From positions 1-33,620 of the forward strand of contig JAAMPI010000515.1 of assembly GCA_013054445.1 (NCBI GenBank): a stretch of DNA of 33,620 nucleotides. The letters run 5' to 3'. The stretch is from Cudoniella acicularis (lineage: Eukaryota > Ascomycota > Leotiomycetes > Helotiales > Helotiaceae). Position 1 is the stretch's first letter; each line of letters begins with the position of its first letter. The position numbers and the translations under genes were made by a program. Below, one piece after another: positions 9,973 through 20,585 of this stretch. The notes beneath the pieces were generated by a model that was given only the letters and a program-made list of their open reading frames with translations, was not told where the DNA came from and made no database searches.

Positions 9973-10208
9973 ATGCAGTTCAAGGTCCTCATCCCTCTCC
10001 TTGCCATCTTTGGCATGGCACATTCCCTTGCTATTCCAGCAACGACAAGTGAGCTCTTCTGCCAACGTATCTTCAAACTGTATCCATCAACTAACTTGTT
10101 GCAGATTCCGCTCGGGATGCTTCCCCTGCTCCAGAGGAGGAATACAATCCAGGCGAGGCTGTAGTTGAGGCTATCTTGGCGGCATCCTCAGAGTTGTCAT
10201 CTCTTTAG
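9973..10208 (+). CDS. Small secreted cysteine-free peptide (59 residues)
   Basis: Two exons, 9973-10048 and 10105-10208, joined across a 56 bp intron with donor GTGAGC, branch CTAAC (10090-10094) and acceptor GCAG. The product starts MQFKVLIPLLAIFGMAHSLA, a clear signal peptide likely cut near residues 18-20. About 40 residues of mature peptide follow: acidic, without cysteine, with a PAPEEEYNPGEAVVEAILAA core and a serine-rich end. The peptide should enter the secretory pathway. I do not recognise the family. Size and secretion fit the loose class of small secreted or effector-like proteins, but that is inference. The gene is divergent from the NLR. Splice signals, signal peptide, in-frame stop, TATA and leader together make it a credible gene. 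Confidence 0.72.
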
Positions 10209-12031
10209 ATGGATTTCTGGGAGAGTTGATCCGAATGACGAGTTTGTGAGGACTGGATGGCGCTGCATTAGTGCATAGGCGTGTCTCTCAAGTGTAGCGT
10301 GTTGGCTGGCGGTGGACGGGAGCAGTCGGATTGGCTAGATAGGGGCAAGTTGTGAGCTTGAGACTTTGAGATCGAAAGATGTTAACTCCACACTGCTGCC
10401 TGGCGTGTTTTTGTGAATTTGTGTACCTGAGCAGACCATAAGGGTAATCCTCAACTTGCGTAATTTCCTAAGCGAACTCGGTAAAGGGGGGAGGAACCCC
10501 AGGTGTATGCAAGGGACGATAGCTTCGCGGCCTCGCGGGGCAAACTCACATTTAAGCGGGTATGCAAGTTTCGGCCCGAGACAAGAAACAGCTCTTGTCT
10601 CGACTCTCCATGGTTCGCAAATTCATTAATCAGCTGCAGGAGTTGAAATTGATTGCCTCCCAAGTTGGTCGTGCACACGCATTTCTAAGAACGGTTGTGA
10701 AGGTATGCTGTTTCCAGCTCTGAATCCTTTGAATTTTTCATTCCATCAATGCGGGGGTTTTTCCCTGAGCTGATAAGTCTCTGCATCTGCAGACGAAGGT
10801 TAATCAAGCCCAAACTGTGCAAGGTTGGGAACCTAGGTTACCTCCTCTAGTTTACCAATCACGATGCCTTAGGTTAGATAAGAGTGGAATTTGCCGTAGG
10901 GCACGGTAGGAGGTACTCCGACAGAGACGCGTTTTGATATACTGCAACAGCGCATCCTTCGGTTATGCGATGATTGAAGTGCACATGGGATGACGAATCA
11001 GAGAGACCTGCACCGGTTTCCTGGTGCAGCGTTCCGCGCAGCTGTGGGCATCCGGCTCAGGAAAATGTGTGTGGGGGAGGCGAGGTGCAGGGCAGAGTTG
11101 TCCGGGAAATCTGCCGGTTCCCATGCATGGTAGGGGGGGTTGCATGCATGATATCAAAACCTAATATATCGTGGTTTATCCGATATATTGTACTGCATCT
11201 ACGCTTCACGAGCTTCTAACAATCATTTTTCTTCGCTTACCATCAGCTCTTGAACTGGCAGGTCCTCGGTTGTACATTGTTTCTCTTACATATTGAAAGA
11301 GCAGACCCGGGGCATTCATCCAGCAGCCGAACTGTGGGCCGTGGCCCAAGGCTTGGAGCCAGGAAGCAACAATTGGCGAATTGTTTCGCCATTACCTATT
11401 TTCATAATTAGTGAGCCACTTTCAGTCCAAATTGGAAACAATGAATCTTTGATGGGACAATTTACTGCAAATTGGATCAACTTTAAATTCGCCTGACTTG
11501 GGTCAGTCCTTCAGCTACCATGATACCTAAAGATTGTTCAAGTAACATTTCCCCCTAGGGAAAATGTGTTTTGACAACTATAACTTGGTGCTACTGTTTA
11601 TATTTGTAAGTTTGAAATAAGAAATGTGCGTATTTATAAAATAAATTAGGTAATATATATCCCGTAATTCGCAAATAGTGACAAGGAATGGCGAAACGAC
11701 TTCATTGGCAAGGGCTACGTTTATGCGAAGCAGTCTGCAATACGCCGGCATCCTTTGCGGATAATATGAGGCAGAAAACTGCGCATATCCAACCATCATG
11801 TTCTCAGCTGCAGGGTTGGCGTCGGATGTTGGATGTGAACCAACAAGCGATCAATGGTGAATGGACCTCATTTAGTACCCACCCTTCTTCCTCCCAAGAC
11901 TCTCATATAATTAGAGTCGTGTGTCGCCTGATGTGAAAGCCACGCTTTTGCCACGCTTTCTACTTCTTCCACTCCACTCGCAACTTCAGCAGAATACCTT
12001 CAGTCAACAAAGTCGTGCTGTTCTTCTCATA
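10209..12031. other. Long intergenic region before first SAT4-like gene
   Basis: No gene is supported in 1.8 kb. A minus-strand frame at 10678-10451 contains LSSLAYTWGSS, faintly like the HET motif, but nothing around it agrees. A G-rich patch lies at 11010-11150. The region 11580-11670 is AT-rich. A 16-base string at 11921-11936 recurs at 29237-29252. Confidence 0.5.
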
Positions 12032-13537
12032 ATGGGTCTAATCATCGAATTTACTCCTGGCACTGTCGCCGCTGCGGCTGTGGTCTTTCCTGTACTTGGA
12101 ATTCTACTGGTTTCATTGCGTATACGGACCAGAATTCATCGGGTGAAGAGGCTCGGGATAGAGGACTGGCTCGTCATTCCTGCAGTCGTAAGACTTACTT
12201 TATAGAAACCGTTATATAGAGCTTCCTAGCTGATGCATGCTCCTCAGTTATTTGCTACAGGAATGGGACTAGCGACACTCATTGGTAAGGACCAAGCAAC
12301 TCTGTTATGAAAACAACATCTAATAAGTTGGCTCAGGCATTGCGAAAAAGACCGTCTCATATAACACTCCCGCCCAAAAGGGAGCATATCAGACTTACAC
12401 TCAAGAAACTGTCTCAGAGGTGCGGTTTCCTTACCACAATCTCCGAAAGTGGCTTATAGACCTCTAACTGATGCAGATCTTCTGGTTCGTCGAATGGATG
12501 CAACCTCTGGCACTAGGATGCATTAAATTGAGCTTCATATTCTTCTATCGCCGAATTTTCAACGTCGGAAAACACGCCAGCTCTTTCAACATTCTATCAT
12601 ATGCAGCACTTGGTCTTATGGTGGTTTGGATGCTGGGACTCTTCCTCGCTGTGGTTCTCATTTGCCCTGGTCATCCTGACGCCTATTGGGGTCCTTCCGC
12701 GGGCAGAGCAGAATACTGCTGGACTACAACCAAGTTTCTCTATGCCCTTAGCTGGTCAGATGTCGGGACGGACTTGATTATTATCTTGATGCCAATTCCT
12801 CCTGTAAGTATCCTTGCCTATTGTTTCCATGGTTACTGACCTGAATTTTCAGATTATGAAACTGCATGTCACACCTCGGAAGAAGTTCGCCTTTTTCGCC
12901 ATCTTTGGACTTGGTGCATTGTATGTCGACTTTCCTCGTTTAAATCCCCTTTTATTACAAGCAACTAACAGACTATAGGACCGTAGCAGCATCGATAACG
13001 AGAGCGGTATTCTACGTGAGGCTATTGAATGGTATGGCTCAAGTGCAAAAACTAATTGTATTCATTCGGAAACTGACTTTGAACCAGCTGAAACTACCGT
13101 GCTCAGAACTCTGGACCCTAACAGTACGTTTCAACTCCCGCCACCTATATTACCGCAGCTAACAACTCTCTTCAATAGTGCTTAACACCAACGGCATTTA
13201 CTGGATGCTTATCGAGACTGGTCTAGCTTTAATAGCTGTCAACCTACCTCCCCTGTACGGAACCGTCAGCCGCGAAGGCATCGAATCAGCTATTCGCTCT
13301 GTCCGAAGTTTTGCTTCCATTGGGTCGCAAGGATCCCAAAGTGGAAAGTCCAAGGCATCCTCTGCTATCAAGACCACTGGCGAGTCTCTACATTCCGGTA
13401 CCAGCATCGAGCTGGTCCCTCGTCACTTGCAAAACATGTCGGATTCGAAGGCTACACATACAGAATCTTTGGATAATGTCGACGTGGAGGCGGGCAATAT
13501 CAACGTTACGAAGTCCTATACCATTCAACACCCTTGA
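12032..13537 (+). CDS. PTH11/SAT4-like integral membrane protein (fungal rhodopsin-domain family)
   Basis: Predicted 372-residue plasma-membrane protein in eight exons: 12032-12187, 12248-12284, 12337-12419, 12477-12803, 12853-12920, 12979-13031, 13088-13123 and 13179-13537. All phases agree and no stop intervenes. Seven hydrophobic segments are expected. Family landmarks are RIRTRIHRVKRLGIEDWLVI after helix 1, KLSFIFFYRRIF in the middle, and YALSWSDVGTDLIIILMPIP with KLHVTPRKKFAFFAIFGLGA. A Ser/Thr-rich cytosolic tail starts near residue 275. Members are called GPCR-like (PTH11-related) or SAT4 proteins. Most have no known ligand or partner, and no CFEM domain is present here. A second, damaged member of the family lies at 27136-28543. 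Confidence 0.85.
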
Positions 13538-13746
13538 ATAGCAGGACAAGCAACGAAAAGAGGATATGATAGGGAAATGTATTATATTGTGGAATTTGGC
13601 ACATGAGGGATTGCCTTAACGGTTGCCACAAGACATTTCAAATGGCCGAGCGCAGACATTTTAGATATGAATCACTGTTCAAAAAGAAAGTCGATTTTCC
13701 AGATGCCAATATTTTACACAGTTCTGAAAACCTGAAATATCTCGAT

Positions 13747-15172
13747 CTATGTTGCGAGTACTTTCACAGTATTCATGCGACTCTTCATCAAGGGCTGTAT
13801 TTTCGTACCAAAGTCCTCAACATCCTTAACAAATTCGTCAAATGTAAGCATAACACCCTTGATTGGTTATGTCGCCAATTCACCCATTATGCTTGCCACA
13901 CTGGCCCAAGACCCAATCAATGTGCTCATACTACCATTGCAATTTGTCGACATGTTGACCATTCTCTGAGCAGTCGAAAAGGTGTCAGCCTTTACATCTT
14001 TTCCACTCTGGTTTCTCATCCATGCTTGAGCCTCCAAGTCCGTTCCCTTGTTGCACAACTTGTATTTGGCATGCGCAGCCTCGTCGGTCTCATCGGCAAT
14101 GATTATAAAGAGCAAGAAGGCCCCAACATCGCGGCCCTCGGTCTTTGCTGCCTCAGCTAATCTCGAGTTTGCTTCTCGAAAGGCAATTGGCTGGTTGACT
14201 CCGGAGCCGCTGGTAAAGTTGTAGTCGCAATATTTGGGAGCAAATTTCGTGCCTTTTCATTTGTTAGAATGACGTTCATGTTTCGGTATAAAACGGGGGT
14301 GATGAGAAGAATGCCTGTCATGTACCTGGCCCGCTCTGGCCCGCCGCAATTAGTTTAATCTCGGCAGAAGACATCGGTGACAACCTGCAATCATCCATGG
14401 TGAAGTGCTTCCCCTTAAAATCCGAAACGCCTGTGGTCCACAATTCTTTCATCACCTGGACATATTTCTGTTGCATACTCGTATCGGTACCTACTCAAAA
14501 CAAAATACGAGTAAGTGACTCGTCTTCTAGGTGAGGAAGATGTGGTATAACGAACCCAAAATAATCAGGACCAGGCCATAGTCCCATCTGGTCGTACTCG
14601 GCAGTCTGCCACCTGGTCACAATATTGACACCAAATAGCCCCGGCGCAATCGAATCGATCGTGGATGCCATCCGGGCAACTATTGCGGGAGGCAACGCGA
14701 GAACAGGGTTTGAAGCAAACAATTTGATCTTCTTTGTCATGGCAGCGAGGCCAGCCATCAATGTAAAGGATTCGAGGTCATAATTCCAATGTTGTGTCTT
14801 GCCGCCGTAACCACGCATCTTGATCATAGAGAGGACAAAATCGAAGCCATATTTCTCTGCCTTTACAACGACTTCTTTATTTAGTTCAAATGTTGGCTTG
14901 TAGTGTGGGGCAGTCTCTGATATAATCTAGCCTGTAGCCGAAATTTGGAGTTAGCACTTGTGCTTTTGGTAGGAGTTCTAAAATAGATGATGTGGCAAAA
15001 CAATATATTTAGGAAAACGTGACAAGTTGACTCAGTTGAGATTATTGTGTGACTATATAAGATCCTATTTGAAATGCAGAATAAAAAAGCGCCGAAGAGA
15101 TGAATATTTTTCCATACCATTGTTTCCGATTGGGATGAAAACCCCAATTTACATTTCCTTGACCTCCGACAT
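13747..15172 (-). pseudogene. RutA-like flavin-dependent (luciferase-fold) monooxygenase pseudogene
   Basis: The minus strand gives a nearly complete LLM-class flavin monooxygenase resembling pyrimidine monooxygenase RutA. It begins MSEVKEM, stop, IGVFIPIGNNG. After an intron (15117-14932) come [67 protein letters not shown] and [14 protein letters not shown]. Further introns at 14555-14491 and 14325-14253 lead to [40 protein letters not shown] and a C-terminal end near [20 protein letters not shown]. Lesions: TAA at codon 8 (15151-15149), TAG (14929-14927) at the position where relatives have Trp after GNNG, one extra A at 14465-14468, and TAA at 13869-13867. Intact relatives open uracil or related rings using reduced flavin. 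Splice sites are preserved, so decay seems recent. Confidence 0.85.
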
Positions 15173-16985
15173 AATAACAGGGTTTAAACGTTGAGAACAG
15201 AATAGATACAATGCAGGCAACAATTTGGTTCGAACAAATTTGTTTTTGACGCAGAAGTCTTTTTTCAAAAAAGCTTGGCGAAGATAGAGCAGGATACAAG
15301 TTACACAACTGCCCACTTACAACATCGAAAATGTTACAGCGAGCAACACCTCCCCTTATTTCCGTTGCCTTATCGACCTTATTTCCAGTCTGCTTACAAA
15401 AAATCGTATCTTATCGGATTTTTGATTCTTATCAGTAGGGTCATGTTCGGTTCGTGAGGCCCGCAAATTATTGGAATATCGGAAGGTTCTTTAGTGATAT
15501 TTGGCAGGCAGGCTCGCGAGAGTAGGGGAATCGAGGCTGTGAATCCTGGTTTAGGGAAGAACATATCCTTTCTCTTATCTGAGTTATCTGGACCGTGATC
15601 CGCGTAGCATGAATTGAAATACATGCTAGCAATGGCGAACCAATAAATCTAAAGAGAGAAGGGCCATTGGGTTTCATTCTGCAGCGAGCAAGTTCACTTT
15701 TCGTAGACCTGAAGAACTCGCAGCGATTCTCGGCTGACAATTCCTAAATAATTTTACCTTCTGATACATGAACTGAGGGAGACAGCAGTTCTTAACATTT
15801 TGGATTTTTTATAGACGTTCTGCAGCCCCATGTAATGCGCTCAGTACAGGACTTCACTAGATCTAATAACTCTTTTCGCCTTTGATATCCGTAACTTACT
15901 ATATTGATTTTTTCAAAGTTGCGTCACGTATAACTCAGAATTTATAAAATATCTGCGGATATAAATGGGGACCCTCCTATCCCCAGGCCAGTAAAAGCTC
16001 GCTTAGTTTCCTAGATCGAGATCTTCGGATAGGGGCCAAAAGTATAAATGTGCCAACCTATTATATTCAACCTTTTGATTCAGAAAGCCTGTATTATTTG
16101 AAACTAACTTGAACATACTAATTTCATTATTTTAGGAAATAAGCCCGTGACTAGACCTAATATAGTTGGGAAGCAACATGTTCTAGGGGTTTGACAACGT
16201 TCCTTTTGAAAGTTAGGAGATAAGGTAACTAAGCGAAACTAGATATCAGACTTGGCAATCAGATTGATGGAAAACCGATAAAGTTTGGATATCAGGTCGA
16301 TCGGTAATCACAAGTCCCATCGGTTTGCATTCCGATGTTTAGTGCAGCCTGTAAGCACATAGCACTTCCCATCACTTCACCAAGCAAAGGGTCGCTTCCT
16401 TTGAAGTTCGAAGACTCCTCAATCAAACTTGGGGAATCAACTTGAATTTGGTTTCTTATCCCCCTACCCCCCCTCCCATACATTCTTTAGCGACAGCTCA
16501 AGTCTTACTATAAATACTAAACGAAATTAATTCACGGTCAAAACAAACATCGACAACCGAGTTAAATGCTATTTGAAATATCCATCATGGGTTATGTGTC
16601 CCGATACTCTGGTATCTAGGAACGCTTCGTCTTCTGATTTACTACTAAACCACTGAACGATAATCGGTTCACTTTGTGCCGACACTTATCGGCCAATCGC
16701 AATACTTAACGTCTCCTGAACCACGGATTGGTATCTTCACTTGTATTACTCTGGAAGCATATTAAGGTTATCTGCTGATAAAACCCCTTGTATCTTATGC
16801 ACGTTCTCTAGTCACTGTTATCAACACGACAGGATTCATGACCCCACTAGAAAATGCCCAGAAACTTTCAGTACTTCAATATCCCCATCTTTCCCCTCAC
16901 TTCCTCATCTTTTTTGTTTTCTTGTAGAATCTTCTTCAGATTTTGTGTATCATTTCACAAATTTGCCTGTTAAGAGCCTGCCACG
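15173..16985. other. Gene-free AT-rich stretch between two pseudogenes
   Basis: I recognise nothing coding in 1.8 kb. Frames up to about 90 codons exist on the minus strand (15468-15740) without domain resemblance. The 16500-16985 part is probably the old promoter and leader of the permease pseudogene, with pyrimidine-rich runs before its ATG. Confidence 0.45.
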
Positions 16986-18832
16986 ATGAGCGAAAAGGAA
17001 ATAAGTGAGAAGCAGGTCAGCGTCGACAACGAGAAGAATGTCACGGACATCTCTACTGGTGCTGTTGAGCCACTTTTTGACGAGGCCAATTCCGAGTTCG
17101 AGAAAGGACAGGCCTTCAAATAAGTCAAGGACGGCGTGAACTTCCGGGCTGTGGACTGGAAGAAGGCTTCGGCTATCTTTCTTAAGGGTAAATGGCATAT
17201 CATCACTTAAGTATTGCTTACTGACTTGAAGTATACAGTCATTTTTGCTACTGGTATCCTCAACATTCCCACTACCATGTACTCCCTCGGTATGTAATTC
17301 CTTTAGGTACTGCCCTCCGCATAATTATTAATTGCATTTTTAGGTGCCGTTGGTGGTACCCTTTCTGTCATCGGTTGGGCTCTTCTCAACACTTATTGCG
17401 GAGTCATTCTTGGAGACTTCCGAAACAACCACAAAAACTGTCATAGTATTGCTGACATAAGTGGTGTTTTGGGTGGTAAGATTTTCAAGAGATTATTGGC
17501 ATCATATTCATCATCGCGTGAGCAACCCTATCCTCACTCTCCAGGAGTATTCTTTGTTGACCCAACTCCGTCTTATATAGTTACATCCTTACCTCTAGAT
17601 CTGGTATTCTGGGTGTTGCCGTCGCTCTTAATGCGCTTTCAGATCATGGAACTTGCACCGTGTGGTTCGCTTTCGTAGGCATGGTTTCAGTCGCCGCCGC
17701 TGCTAGTGTACGAAAGCTTGAGAAAATCGGCTGGCTTACATGGGCTGGGTTTATCTCCATCTTTGTTGCAGTTTCCATCGTGGTGTAAGTCCAACCTTCA
17801 GTATTCCCGAATCATCAATTTTCTTCCAAAGTCTAAAACTCCGATGTTTAGTATTGGTGTTGCGGTCCGCCACTGCCACCGTCCAGCATATGCTCCTCAA
17901 ACCGGGCCTTATGAGCTTGGGTACTATGTGATTGCCTATCCAACTTTCTCGGCCGGTTTTACAGCCTCTGCGACTATCTTCGGCTCCTCAGCTAGTACTT
18001 CAGCGTTTTTGCCAATTATCGCCGAAATGAAGAACGCCAAGGAGTACCGCAAGGCGCTTTACGCTTGTATGAGCTTCGTTGCCGTAACATACACCGTTTT
18101 CTCGCCTGTCGTCTACCGATACTGTGACCAGTGGGTGACCTCACCCTCTTGGAATCACAGGTGGCGTCATCAAAAAGGTTGCTTATGGCATTGCCCTTTT
18201 TGGTCTGGTAATATCCGGCTACCTTTATCTCCACATTTGCGCCAAATATTTGCTTGTGCGCATTCTTCGAAACTCGAAGCACTTGCAACTCAACACCACG
18301 ATCCATTGGGCTACTTGGCTTGGTTGCGTCTGGGACCTAGCCGGACTTGGATTCGTTCTTTCGGAAGCCGTGCCTGTCTACAATGTAAACCCCCTATTTC
18401 CTTGACCCTTTCTCTCTCCGAACAGAAAATATTGCTAACACATCAAAGTGGCTAGCTGCCTTGTCTGGAAGCTTATGTTTTGCGCCTTTAGCCCTCGCCC
18501 TTCCAGGGCTAATGTGGGTTTATGATCACAAGCCTTGGATCAAAGAAACTTTGACGCAACAAGTCATGTACTAGCTTCACTGGGGACTTGCTACTTTAAG
18601 TATTTTTCTTATGATTGGTGGTACATATGTCACTGCAGAGGAAATAAAAGCGGCTTATGCAACTGGTTCTCTGGGTGGGTTCTTTCTGATTTACTGACAC
18701 TCACTTGTTATTTGGAAAAGACATTTTTTAAAAAGTCTCTCATTCTGTTCCCTGCTGTATAGACACCTGGCTAATATTTTGCTTACAGTTGCAACTTTCA
18801 ACTGCGCCGATAACTCCGCCACCACTTTGTAA
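16986..18832 (+). pseudogene. Mtr-like neutral amino-acid permease pseudogene
   Basis: The plus strand encodes an almost full-length AAAP-type permease related to the Neurospora N system (mtr). Exon 1 (16986-17187) contains TAA at codon 46 (17121-17123). Exon 2 (17239-17289) gives VIFATGILNIPTTMYSLG, and exon 3 from 17344 gives AVGGTLSVIGWALLNTYCGV and GDFRNNHKNCHSIADISGVL. Near 17485 one base is missing, shifting FKEIIGIIFIIA out of frame. Later parts read SGILGVAVALNALSDHGTC, PQTGPYELGYYVIAYPTFSA and AFLPIIAEMKNAKEYRKALY. A 2-base loss near 18148 precedes GGVIKKVAYGIALFGLVISG. TAG at 18572-18574 interrupts MYYLHW. The end is FNCADNSATTL with TAA at 18830-18832. The intact protein would import neutral and aromatic amino acids across the plasma membrane. 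Four lesions make it non-functional. Confidence 0.85.
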
Positions 18833-19349
18833 GGTGTTGGCCTGCACTAAGTGAAGATTTTGGGATCCCAGTTAAATGATAAAGGGGAGATTTGAATGAT
18901 TATTGTGAGGGGAAGCTTAATCTTCTATTTGAGAGCACAAAGAATACCAGAATTTATTTTGAGGGCAATATTATTTTCTGTGTCATAATTGTATTTAATG
19001 ATCTTACCCATGAGCCCCTGAGGGGAGCAGCACGTGAAAAGTGGGTCCCGGCATAACAGCTTCCGCATATACCTAGTACCTGTGCCACTTTCCCGCTTTT
19101 CAACCACAAACCCGGTACAGTATGTACTCCGGACTGTACAATGCTACCTTACAACAACTCGTAACATTTTCCCGATTCCCAAGGGGCTAAGCGAATGCCG
19201 GTTAAACAAGTGTTTCGTACTACCTAGTTCCCGAGCATCCCGTCCTTTTCTCAGTTCAAGCTTAATTACTTTAACCTTAATTCATCCAGTTTTGCTGACG
19301 CCAATCCAATTGCCAGCACAGAAACATCCAACATTTCTCTCACTCAGCC
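18833..19349. other. Intergenic upstream of methyltransferase gene
   Basis: No gene seen. The stretch holds a CACGTG box near 19031 and a pyrimidine- and C-rich leader before the ATG at 19350. A frame at 19034-19411 overlaps the methyltransferase start out of frame and has no domain resemblance. Confidence 0.5.
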
Positions 19350-20189
19350 ATGGCCGACCCCTCCAAATGGGACCACGCAGCCGCAGAATACAACGATGCT
19401 GTAGGTCGTAGTTCACGCCTTGGCGCCGCCCGCCTAATCGCCATGGCAGAGGAGTTGTACTCCCCCCTATCAGCTCCCAACGCCCGCGCCATCGATCTCG
19501 GAGCCGGGACCGGTTCCGTTACACACCAGCTTGCAGCTGCTTACCCTGAGCTCCCTATACTCGCCACTGATATCTCGCCCGGTATGCTGAAGCAGCTTAT
19601 GGCAAATGCCACTATGCCAACCAACATCACCACACAGATTGTCGACATGGCGGCTCCTATTGGTGGTGCTGCAACTGAGGGCTCCTTTTCTCACGTTTTC
19701 AGTACTATGGCTCTCCAGATTCTCCCTGAGCCAGCTGGCGAAGGCACGTTGGACCAGTGGGCAAAATTGCTGGCACCTGATGGCATTGTTGCAATTGGGC
19801 TGTGGGATTTTGACGAGAACTGCGGGCCACACGTGTTATGGGAAGAAGCTGCTAAAGCGGTAGATCCTAGCTACGTCAACCCCCCTTTGTTACCGGCGCG
19901 GCATTGGACGGGTCGAGCACAGCTAGAAGCGGGGTTGAAGTCAGTTGGGTTCCGAGATGTGAGGTCGGAGGTACTTCATATGGGGTTCAATGTTGGGAAG
20001 GAAGGCTTTCTTCAATTCTTTTGGGAGAGTGGAAATCCGATGCCCTTGGATCGGCAGGCGGGGTTTAAGGGGGATTTGGGGAAAGTGAAGGTGGAGATGG
20101 AGAGGTTATTAGATGAGGTTTATTGTGGGGGTACCAAGATTCCATTATCGGCAGCTTTGGCGGTAGCGCGAAGGCCGAAGGTAGATTGA
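19350..20189 (+). CDS. Class I SAM-dependent methyltransferase
   Basis: Single-exon 279-residue enzyme with the Rossmann-type SAM fold. Motif I is AIDLGAGTGSVT (DLGAGTGS at 49-56), and the acidic residue ending strand beta-2 is Asp74 in LATDISPGML. Motif IV/post-motif region is SFSHVFSTMALQILP, and ILP is followed by WAKLLAPDGIVAIGLWDF as motif V/VI. The length and lack of a signal peptide fit a cytosolic small-molecule methyltransferase. The acceptor substrate cannot be read from sequence. No secondary-metabolite core gene lies in the window, so a biosynthetic cluster role is unsupported. The ATG at 19350 gives the MADPSKWDHAAAEYNDAVGR start common to the group. An AT-rich island begins right after the stop. 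Confidence 0.88.
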   Translation: MADPSKWDHAAAEYNDAVGRSSRLGAARLIAMAEELYSPLSAPNARAIDLGAGTGSVTHQLAAAYPELPILATDISPGMLKQLMANATMPTNITTQIVDMAAPIGGAATEGSFSHVFSTMALQILPEPAGEGTLDQWAKLLAPDGIVAIGLWDFDENCGPHVLWEEAAKAVDPSYVNPPLLPARHWTGRAQLEAGLKSVGFRDVRSEVLHMGFNVGKEGFLQFFWESGNPMPLDRQAGFKGDLGKVKVEMERLLDEVYCGGTKIPLSAALAVARRPKVD

Positions 20190-20585
20190 ATATAAGTATT
20201 TCGCTTAGAGTTATAGAACCTCTAACATTATATTAGATTTGAATATTAAAGTAAATAAAAGATCTACTCTTTATTTAAAAAAAATAACTAAGTAATAGAG
20301 CTAGTTAAATTTTTACTTTTCTTTTAATTAAGCTATATTAGACTTTAAATAATAATCTATATTTTAGAATAGATTTATAGTTATTTAGATATTTATTCTA
20401 TAAACTCAAACCCTAAGCTTATCTTCGCTAGTTTATTTTTAGTTTCTATATAATAATAATAACTTCTTTTACTTAAGCTAAGAATAAATAAACCTAAGTA
20501 AAGGCGCACTTCACTAAGGCGAAAAGGCGTTTCACAACCAAGCGATTTTCAGCTATTAAGCGCTATATAACAGGTCATGACTCAA
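20190..20585. repeat. AT-rich island, possibly RIP-degraded repeat
   Basis: About 400 bp of strongly AT-rich, TA-dinucleotide-heavy DNA lie between two genes of ordinary composition. There are no open frames. The switch is abrupt at the stop codon of the methyltransferase. Such islands in Pezizomycotina are usually transposon remnants mutated by repeat-induced point mutation. The right margin near 20500-20575 carries AAGGCGAAAAGGCGTTTC-type strings that could be old element ends. Confidence 0.5.

Noticed and set aside
10451..10678. Minus-strand frame with LSSLAYTWGSS, HET-like
   Set aside because: The motif is out of order (ALSYTWG expected), and no second HET motif occurs in any frame nearby.
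13603..14160. 185-codon plus-strand open frame
   Set aside because: It is the shadow of the RutA-like pseudogene's C-terminal exon on the other strand, which has clear family motifs.
15221..15255. GGTTCGAA-type string resembling a tRNA T-arm
   Set aside because: No acceptor or anticodon arm can be folded around it.
15468..15740. 90-codon minus-strand frame
   Set aside because: No domain, signal peptide or splice context; isolated in AT-rich DNA.
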